64,000 nucleotides of DNA from Rhodospirillales bacterium (lineage in GTDB: Bacteria; Pseudomonadota; Alphaproteobacteria; Micavibrionales; Micavibrionaceae): assembly GCA_020638295.1 (NCBI GenBank), contig JACKIU010000001.1, positions 186,001-250,000 on the forward strand, read 5' to 3'. A model generated the notes under the pieces. It was not told the DNA's origin. It did no database searches and saw only the letters and a list, made by a program, of their open reading frames with translations. The position numbers were made by a program, and so were the translations under genes. Shown here piece by piece: positions 58,881 to 64,000 of this stretch. The stretch's first letter is position 1; each line of letters starts with the position of its first letter.

Positions 58881-59439
58881 TCCTGTTCATGATCTTGCAG
58901 CACTTGGCAAGACTGGATTCTTTGTGTTCATTAAGCTTCTGGGTCAATTTCTCATACGTCACACGGCGCATATGCTTCGGACGTGGTGGTGGATCGAAGA
59001 TAGACTGCCGCAACATGTAATGCAGGTCCTCGCCTAGAGCGCTTTCAATTTTCAGGGCTTGGTGTTCGTGATATTTCGCAGGGGTTAATTGCTGGCTTTT
59101 ATAGCCAAGGCCAAAGCAGACCCGGCACCCAAAATTCGCTTTGTAGATATGAAGCTTCGTGCAGCGCCGCCCACAGTCCGGGCACAGTAGCCATGTTCTT
59201 TGCCCGCCGAAAGGCTGTTTTGTGTATTCCAGATAAAGGGATTGCCGGAACCGTCCGCCTTCTTCGTACAGCAATATGAACGGGACATGTGAGAAATAAG
59301 ACGGTTCCGATATTTTAATTTCCCGGCCGCTGGGAAGGGTGAATATCCCGCGCGCAATATCGCCGACCGTGAAACAGGGAAGTTCTTCGACCGTGGCGCG
59401 GCGTGCATCATATTTGCTGCTTTGGGCTATCAAGTCCAT
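58867..59439 (-). CDS. Zinc-ribbon protein of the island
   Basis: 190 residues from MDLIAQSSKYDARRATVEEL; the frame is open upstream but overlaps the preceding gene. A zinc ribbon is formed by LLCPDCGRRCTKL and FGCRVCFGLGYKSQ (two CxxC pairs, with an extra Cys). The C-terminus has a basic segment PPPRPKHMRRVTYEKLTQKL. Proteins of this shape are frequent in alphaproteobacterial islands and prophages, with no known function; DNA contact is plausible. It is the last gene of the integrase-side transcript. Confidence 0.7.
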   Translation of the reverse strand: MDLIAQSSKYDARRATVEELPCFTVGDIARGIFTLPSGREIKISEPSYFSHVPFILLYEEGGRFRQSLYLEYTKQPFGGQRTWLLCPDCGRRCTKLHIYKANFGCRVCFGLGYKSQQLTPAKYHEHQALKIESALGEDLHYMLRQSIFDPPPRPKHMRRVTYEKLTQKLNEHKESSLAKCCKIMNRIICQ

Positions 59440-59464
59440 TTTAATGCCTAAATAAAGTGCGGAT

Positions 59465-60271
59465 TTACTGCTGTTCAAAAGAAGACAGCTTTTCATCAAT
59501 TTTTTTATGCATGAAATGAATGGCGTCCATACCTGAAATGCCTTGTTCACGAATGCTTTTATTCAGTTCAATGTCAAACGCGCATCTTTGTTTTGCATTC
59601 ATATATTGCTCTAATTTGTCCATATGCGTTTGAAGGGCAATTTCTTCTTTTTTGGAAACACCTGTCTGCTTTTCACGTTCTTTTTCACGTTGCCAGTTAT
59701 TTGCTTTTTGAATTGTTCTGCTTTGCTTTTTGGATAGCTTGGAAGGACTTGGTTTCTTATTATTGGTTTCTTGTATTTTTGGTTTCTTTGGGTAATCAGA
59801 TGAAGTTACGCCGCTATGTAAGTCTATTGGATTACGGGGGGTGTAACTAAATAAGGTTACAAGGTATCGAAAAATAGCATTCGCATTTCGTTTACAAAAA
59901 ATATCCGGCTCTTTTTGAAATTCTCTAGCCATATCAAGGTTTAGCAAATAAATATTTGATAATGTTCCCCCTGTTTCTGGATGGCTTCTTCCAGTTGATT
60001 GCATATATCCGTTTTTCTCTAAAGTTCGAAGTTGGTTAATAACAGCTTGTCTGGTAATGCCCATTCTTTCGGAAATTCTTGAGATTGAAGGATAGCATGT
60101 TCCATCTTCGTCAGCGTGGCCGGCTATGATGTTAAATATGCGTATCGCAGCATTAGGAAGGTTGTCGTCATAGGCGGCAATTTGCAGCAGCTTCAATACA
60201 GCCACAAATCCATAAATTTGTTTGCTGGAAGACATTTGTAAGCGCCTTGATTCTTCAAGCTTTGTTGCCAT
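59465..60271 (-). CDS. Winged-helix replication/regulatory protein
   Basis: 268 residues. Residues ~30-100 form a MarR-like winged helix: DEDGTCYPSISRISERMGIT then RQAVINQLRTLEKNGYMQST. The rest is Lys/Gln-rich and helical (KKQSRTIQKANNWQREKERE). This layout is seen in replication-initiation-like helix-turn-helix proteins of integrative elements. The ATG directly follows the stop of the preceding small gene (TAA-ATG). An internal start at 60235 is possible. Confidence 0.7.
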   Translation of the reverse strand: MATKLEESRRLQMSSSKQIYGFVAVLKLLQIAAYDDNLPNAAIRIFNIIAGHADEDGTCYPSISRISERMGITRQAVINQLRTLEKNGYMQSTGRSHPETGGTLSNIYLLNLDMAREFQKEPDIFCKRNANAIFRYLVTLFSYTPRNPIDLHSGVTSSDYPKKPKIQETNNKKPSPSKLSKKQSRTIQKANNWQREKEREKQTGVSKKEEIALQTHMDKLEQYMNAKQRCAFDIELNKSIREQGISGMDAIHFMHKKIDEKLSSFEQQ

Positions 60272-60460
60272 TTATGACCTTACAGGCTGATATGAAGGCA
60301 GGCTGTTTGCCCAGCGCGCGGCTTCTTCACGTTGGATGAAGGTTAGTTTTCCAATCTTGACGGCAGAGATTTCTTTGCGGTTAAGAATTTTGTATCCGGT
60401 CGTAAGTCCAAAACCGTTGATTTTGCACCATTCACGGAAGGGGATAAGGTCGGGTTGCAT
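60272..60460 (-). CDS. Excisionase-like small DNA-binding protein
   Basis: 62 residues from MQPDLIPFREWCKINGFGLT, with AGGAGAAACAT upstream; the 15 preceding codons lack a site. FREWCKINGFGLTTGYKILN and EISAVKIGKLTFIQREEAAR form the MerR-like/AlpA-type helix-turn-helix of excisionases and phage regulators. It sits on the same strand as the integrase and could control excision or the integrase. Its stop abuts the next ATG. Confidence 0.75.
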   Translation of the reverse strand: MQPDLIPFREWCKINGFGLTTGYKILNRKEISAVKIGKLTFIQREEAARWANSLPSYQPVRS

Positions 60461-60582
60461 ATGTTTCTCCTGTTTGTGTTTAAGCGCATTCATGTGTGCG
60501 CCCATGTAAACAGGGTAAGCAGAAAATAATTGTTATTGCGAACGAATGTGCCCCGAAAAAAGAAATAAAAATCAGACGGTAT

Positions 60583-61383
60583 TTATCGGGGTTTCTTAAG
60601 TCGGCTAATTTGTTTTTGCGCGTATTCCAAAGAATTTATGACGTTGGCATCTGTAATTGGATCATTTTCGAAGCAAAACCGCACTTTCTCAATTATCTTT
60701 GAAAAAATTTGATGACAGGGTGTCACCCGGCTATATTGGCCATTTTTTTCCTTATGCCTGTATAGCTTAAAAGGTTTCTTGAAACATTGGCTATATTGGA
60801 TAGCATACCCAAGTGCAAATGCATTGAGTTCGCGAAGTTTTTTACTTCGTCCTTTTGGAAATGATGGTAATTCCTCTTTTAAGGCCATCGCCGTCATTTT
60901 TAGTGCAACAAGCTGTGGCAAAAGACTTCTTCGATCAAAATTGTTTTCTGTCGTCGCGTAATTGATTGCAAGGATAGTAGAATCCTCAATAGAAAAGTCT
61001 TTTTCCAGGGCCTTGACGCACTTGTGATTAAGGATGTTCCGAGAATGATCGATGTCTTCAAATCGTAAAAGTTCGGGCTGTTCAATGAAGTCTGCCCATG
61101 GCGTAGATTCTGCATCGTCTTGCAGTAATTTGATAAGTTCTGTGCTGTGTTTATCAATTTCATCAAAGTATTTTTTGAAGTCTTCTTTCTTTGTTTTCGC
61201 ATCAGGGCTGTGGTTTTCATTATAGGTTACGACAAACGATAAAATATTTTTTCCAAGCCAGGAACAGAAGTTTTCAAAATCTTCTTTTGAAGGCGACGAT
61301 CCAGCAATATCAAAGAATTTTCTGATTTCTTCTTCGGTAAATATGGTCGCGACATAATTTTTTTTGGTTTTCGGTGATTGCAT
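60583..61383 (-). CDS. Hypothetical protein next to the integrase
   Basis: 266 residues, begins 5 bases after the integrase stop. Acidic and helical N-terminal half (EEIRKFFDIAGSSPSKEDFE; KKYFDEIDKHSTELIKLLQD), then FDRRSLLPQLVALKMTAMAL and a basic patch FPKGRSKKLRELNAFALGYA. No recognised motif, signal or membrane helix. AT-rich like the OLD gene. Its coupling to the integrase suggests an element-specific function. Confidence 0.6.
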   Translation of the reverse strand: MQSPKTKKNYVATIFTEEEIRKFFDIAGSSPSKEDFENFCSWLGKNILSFVVTYNENHSPDAKTKKEDFKKYFDEIDKHSTELIKLLQDDAESTPWADFIEQPELLRFEDIDHSRNILNHKCVKALEKDFSIEDSTILAINYATTENNFDRRSLLPQLVALKMTAMALKEELPSFPKGRSKKLRELNAFALGYAIQYSQCFKKPFKLYRHKEKNGQYSRVTPCHQIFSKIIEKVRFCFENDPITDANVINSLEYAQKQISRLKKPR

Positions 61384-61388
61384 TGCGA

Positions 61389-62627
61389 CTACGCCATGTT
61401 TGTCTGGAAATTGCCGTGAATTACTTGCCCGTGATTTGCGGCCGCATCCACATAATCCGCCCAGGCTTGCATCATGTCGCGGCGTTCTTCTAAAAATTGG
61501 GTGCGGTCATAAGCTTCGCCAAGCGGGTTGCGGGTTTTGTGCGCAAGCTGCTTTTCGATGACTTCGCTATCGTATTTCAGTCTTTCGCGGATTGTGGTTC
61601 GGGCAAGGGCGCGGAAGCCGTGCGCGACGGCCATATCGCCAAAGCCCAGAAGTTTTATGGCCTTGTTTACGGTTCCGTCGCTCATGGCGTTTTTAGGTTT
61701 TACCTGCGATGGGAAAACCCAATCCGTGTTCAGGTGTTTGACTTCTTCGCGCTGGGTTTCCAAAATTTCCAGGGCTTGGCGGGATAGGGGGACGATATGA
61801 TCGCGCCGCATTTTCATCTTATCTGACGATATATGCCATTCCTTCGCTTGCCAGTCGATTTCAGACCATTGCGCCTGGCGAATTTCACCTGGTCGCTGAA
61901 AAGTGTACAGGGAAAACCAGACCGCGCGGCGTGTGCGTTCAAATATCCGTGCTTCGTTTCGCTCTAGGGCTTTCAGGAAGGCGGGTAACTGTTTGTCATC
62001 CAGGGCGGCAAAGTGGGTTGTCTTCCGGGTTCTAAGCGCGCCGTTTAGGTTTTCTGCGGCATTCCATTCACATTTTCCTGTCTGGATGCCGTAGCGAAAC
62101 ACCATGCCGGCGATCTGTTTAGTTTTCGTTGCAATATCCAAGGCACCGCGTTTTTCGACTTTTCTTAAGCAGTCGAGCAGGTCCGGCGGTTTGATGGATG
62201 CAATCGGGTCGTTGCCGATATAGGGGAATAAATTCATTTCAAGGATGCGTTTGTTTTTCTGCGCATATCCTTCGCTCCATGTGCCTTTCTGGTTTTCGAA
62301 CCAATCCAGCGCGACCGCCTTAAACGTGCTTTCTGCGTTGCGGATGGCTGTGCGCTTGTTGTCTTTTTTTTGAGACATCGGATCGATCGGCGGATTTTGA
62401 GAAAGCAGGTTTTTCGCGTCTTGCCGCGCATCACGGGCCTGCGCCAGAGAAACAACAGGATAGGGGCCGATCGAAAAGGTCTTTTCCTTGCCCAGATAAC
62501 GGTATTTAAGACGCCATAACCTAGTCCCGCTGGGCTTGACCAGCAAATACAGGCCGCCGCCGTCAAACAGCTTGTAAGCCTTGTCTTTGGGTTTAGCGTT
62601 TTTGCATTGGATGTCAGTCAGTTTCAT
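61389..62627 (-). CDS. int: P4-type tyrosine integrase
   Basis: 412 residues. The N-terminal DUF4102-type arm-binding domain is seen in KPKDKAYKLFDGGGLYLLVK and RLWRLKYRYLGKEKTFSIGP. A SAM-like core-binding domain follows (~100-190). The catalytic domain has Arg in FQRPGEIRQAQWSEID, the HxxR box in VAHGFRALARTTIRERL, and the Tyr in GEAYDRTQFLEERRDMM. It should integrate the island into the tRNA-Phe 3' end that lies 167 bases upstream of its start. Intact. Confidence 0.95.
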   Translation of the reverse strand: MKLTDIQCKNAKPKDKAYKLFDGGGLYLLVKPSGTRLWRLKYRYLGKEKTFSIGPYPVVSLAQARDARQDAKNLLSQNPPIDPMSQKKDNKRTAIRNAESTFKAVALDWFENQKGTWSEGYAQKNKRILEMNLFPYIGNDPIASIKPPDLLDCLRKVEKRGALDIATKTKQIAGMVFRYGIQTGKCEWNAAENLNGALRTRKTTHFAALDDKQLPAFLKALERNEARIFERTRRAVWFSLYTFQRPGEIRQAQWSEIDWQAKEWHISSDKMKMRRDHIVPLSRQALEILETQREEVKHLNTDWVFPSQVKPKNAMSDGTVNKAIKLLGFGDMAVAHGFRALARTTIRERLKYDSEVIEKQLAHKTRNPLGEAYDRTQFLEERRDMMQAWADYVDAAANHGQVIHGNFQTNMA

Positions 62628-62630
62628 TGG

Positions 62631-62691
62631 ATACCCCCATGTGTTTTACGATACCCCATCTAGTGCCCCCAAATGGGCTAAATGCCCCCAA
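62631..62691. other. Candidate integrase arm-type sites, right end
   Basis: ATACCCCCATG, ATACCCCATC, GTGCCCCCAAAT and ATGCCCCCAAGC are four related units within 61 bases between the integrase start and tRNA-Phe. Similar ATACCCC units lie at the left end (54495-54514). Position and symmetry suggest binding sites of the integrase or excisionase. Confidence 0.5.
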
Positions 62692-62794
62692 GCGGAAATA
62701 AATGAAGATGAACGTGGATGAAATCTGTAACCGTTGATATGTATAGGTTACATGATTGTGTGCGAATGTCAATGAATGGAAATGAAAGAAGAAA

Positions 62795-62869
62795 TGGTGC
62801 CCGGGGGTAGAATTGAACTACCGACACGGGGATTTTCAATCCCCTGCTCTACCACTGAGCTACCCGGGC
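62795..62869 (-). tRNA. tRNA-Phe (anticodon GAA)
   Basis: On the minus strand GCCCGGG pairs with CCCGGGC, then A and an encoded CCA. The anticodon arm GGGGATTGAAAATCCCC places GAA in the loop, and the T-arm GTAGTTCAATTCTAC is intact. 75 nt. Its 3' end is the attachment site of the island; the integrated element restores a complete tRNA. Confidence 0.95.
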
Positions 62870-62970
62870 CCGCCTGAATATCTCAAACGATAGAGCGTTA
62901 TAGGAAAAAGCATCTGGCTTGTCCAGACCCCTTGTGCTTTTCCTGCAAAATTCTTACCACCCCTCAATTT

Positions 62971-63090
62971 CGTCATTGCGAGCGCCCCCGCCTCCGCGGG
63001 GGCAGACTTGGGAGTGACGCAATCCAGAGTCCTGAAGTTTCCATTGTTTTTTCTGGATTGCTTCGTCAGCCACGCTTCCTCGCAATAACG
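62971..63090. repeat. GTCATTGCGAG palindromic element (family A), copy 4 with a nested hairpin
   Basis: The outer arms CGTCATTGCGAG and CTCGCAATAACG and the inner arms ACGCAATCCAGA and TCTGGATTGCTTCGT frame the element. A CCCCCGCCTCCGCGGGGG hairpin is nested in the left arm. It occupies most of the 327-base stretch between tRNA-Phe and the next gene. The remainder holds no visible gene. Confidence 0.85.
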
Positions 63091-63196
63091 GAAAACAAGA
63101 CCTTTTCAGAAAATGAAGGGTGAAAGAGTAAAGAGAAAATTCTTCTTCTTTATTCGCGGCATAAAAAAATGTTAAAATCAAAGACAGGGGAAAAAT

Positions 63197-63595
63197 ATGA
63201 GTATTGCAGACGAGCTACAAATTCTTGAATTCAAGGCCGGCGAACGAATTATTTCGCAAGGCGAACAGTCCGAAAAGACCTATATGGTCTTATCGGGAAA
63301 GGTCCGTGTCTTCATGGAAGACGGCACCAAAATCGTCGAGTTGGCGACACTCGGCGAAGACGAAATTTTCGGCGAAAGCGCGATTTTCAACGGCGAAGCC
63401 TACGGCGCCAATGTTGCGGCTCTCGAAAACTGCGAACTCTACGTCATCACCAAGGACTCCCTCAACGACATGCTGAAAAGCACCGACCCGATCATCCGCG
63501 CTCTCATCCAGATGCTTATCGCCCGCCTCAACGCCACCAACGAAGCGCTCCTCAAAAGCGAAACCCGGGAATTCATTGACGTCGCCCTGATTTAA
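63197..63595 (+). CDS. Cyclic nucleotide-binding domain protein
   Basis: 132 residues, a single CAP/PKA-type cNMP-binding fold: FKAGERIISQGEQSEKTYMV, LSGKVRVFMEDGTKIVELAT and the phosphate-binding cassette LGEDEIFGESAIFNGEAYGA, in which the arginine usually found is replaced by Tyr-Gly. No DNA-binding domain follows, so it is a solo sensor or adaptor. GGGGAAAAAT precedes the ATG. It is 31 bases upstream of the short-chain dehydrogenase gene, which may be co-transcribed. Confidence 0.82.
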   Translation: MSIADELQILEFKAGERIISQGEQSEKTYMVLSGKVRVFMEDGTKIVELATLGEDEIFGESAIFNGEAYGANVAALENCELYVITKDSLNDMLKSTDPIIRALIQMLIARLNATNEALLKSETREFIDVALI

Positions 63596-63626
63596 AAACG
63601 CAACCCCCAGACACGGAAACAAAAGC

Positions 63627-64000
63627 ATGACTGATCTCAAAGGCAAAACCGCCGTCATCACCGGTTCCACCAGCGGTATCGGGCTGGGAATCGCCAAAGG
63701 GATGGCCGCCGCAGGCGCCAATATCATGATGAATGGTTTCGGCGACGCCGATAAAATTAAAACCGCGCGTCAGTCTCTCGAAACACACGACATCAAAGCG
63801 CTGTATCACGGTGCGAACATGACGCAGCCGGACGAAATTGAAGATCTCATCGCCACCGCACACAAAGAATTCGGCTCCGTCGACATCCTCATCAACAACG
63901 CCGGCATCCAATACGTCGCCCCGGTTGAAGACTTCCCGCCGGAAAAATGGGATGCCATCATTGCGATCAACATGTCCAGCGCCTTTCACACCATTCGCCA
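63627..64000 (+). CDS. bdhA: Short-chain dehydrogenase, 3-hydroxybutyrate dehydrogenase-like, cut by the window end
   Basis: The first ~124 residues of an SDR enzyme: the NAD-binding VITGSTSGIGLGIAKGMAAA, the VDILINNAGIQYV motif and INMSSAFHTIR. GSTSGIGLGIA with HGANMTQPDEI and the IQYVAPVEDFPPEKWD segment match D-3-hydroxybutyrate dehydrogenases, which reduce acetoacetate in polyhydroxybutyrate or ketone metabolism. The catalytic Tyr-x-x-x-Lys lies beyond the window, so the exact enzyme is inferred. Confidence 0.8.
   Translation, partial: MTDLKGKTAVITGSTSGIGLGIAKGMAAAGANIMMNGFGDADKIKTARQSLETHDIKALYHGANMTQPDEIEDLIATAHKEFGSVDILINNAGIQYVAPVEDFPPEKWDAIIAINMSSAFHTIR

Larger units (their letters stand above)
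54421..62820. mobile_element. Integrated genomic island in the tRNA-Phe 3' end
   Basis: The right end is tRNA-Phe with a P4-type integrase 167 bases away. The left end carries a degenerate direct copy of the tRNA 3' end (54421-54447). Both ends have CCCC-rich short direct repeats that look like integrase arm sites. The cargo is accessory: an OLD-type nuclease, a MESH1-like hydrolase, a structured RNA, a lipoprotein, a Sel1 protein, and a replication- or regulation-type gene set next to the integrase. Several genes are visibly more AT-rich than the flanks. The left boundary is an inference, as the repeat is imperfect. Confidence 0.75.

Overview
The window comes from an alphaproteobacterium with a chromosome of mixed, roughly mid-50s GC (estimated by eye). 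The lineage call rests on the DUF1013 regulator TrcR, the CckA hybrid kinase with a CtrA-type box (TTAA-N7-TTAAC) in its promoter, the petABC operon, the UPF0262-infA-maf-RNase E/G block, and DUF1192/DUF465/DUF924 housekeeping genes. The sequence alone does not settle the order; a Micavibrio-like or Rhodospirillales-like lineage is possible. The cell is flagellated.

Layout. 1-10 kb: end of glyoxalase II, GMP reductase, trcR, an ALDH7 dehydrogenase, and the cytochrome bc1 operon petA-petB-petC, whose cytochrome b carries an apparent one-base deletion. 9-12 kb: trmL, hemF and CCA-adding enzyme. 12-19 kb: a tightly overlapping MoxR/DUF58/BatA-DUF4159/VWA operon. 19-28 kb: a hybrid histidine kinase with a LuxR-type regulator, a lytic transglycosylase, dapA, smpB and recA. 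28-33 kb: cckA and a divergent 849-residue repeat-bearing protein. 33-45 kb: flagellar genes flhB, fliR, fliQ, fliE, flgC, flgB, a solo FlhB C-terminal domain, fliO, fliP, then a TPR/MotB/MotB-like cluster. A TsaE-like P-loop protein sits between flhB and fliR. 45-54 kb: a decayed integrase at tRNA-Thr, then dcd, a membrane protein, murA, hisG, UPF0262, infA, maf, RNase E/G and an O-methyltransferase.

54.4-62.8 kb is an integrated island in the 3' end of tRNA-Phe. It has a P4-type integrase, a degenerate copy of the tRNA end at the far side, and similar CCCC-rich short repeats at both ends. Its cargo is an OLD-type ATPase/TOPRIM nuclease, a MESH1-like alarmone hydrolase and a small unknown protein on one strand. 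On the other strand lies a strongly structured ~240-nt RNA followed by a lipoprotein and a Sel1-repeat protein. The RNA has a long-range 16-bp closing helix, at least six inner or flanking hairpins, and a 3' end abutting ATGA. It resembles the HEARO/OMEGA class of RNAs, but no IscB/IsrB/TnpB protein is present.

The chromosome is also littered with palindromic repeats of several families. One 160-bp family with terminal inverted repeats is MITE-like. One element of the GTCATTGCGAG family lies inside fliP and encodes most of the FliP signal peptide. Another family supplies the Shine-Dalgarno region of maf.
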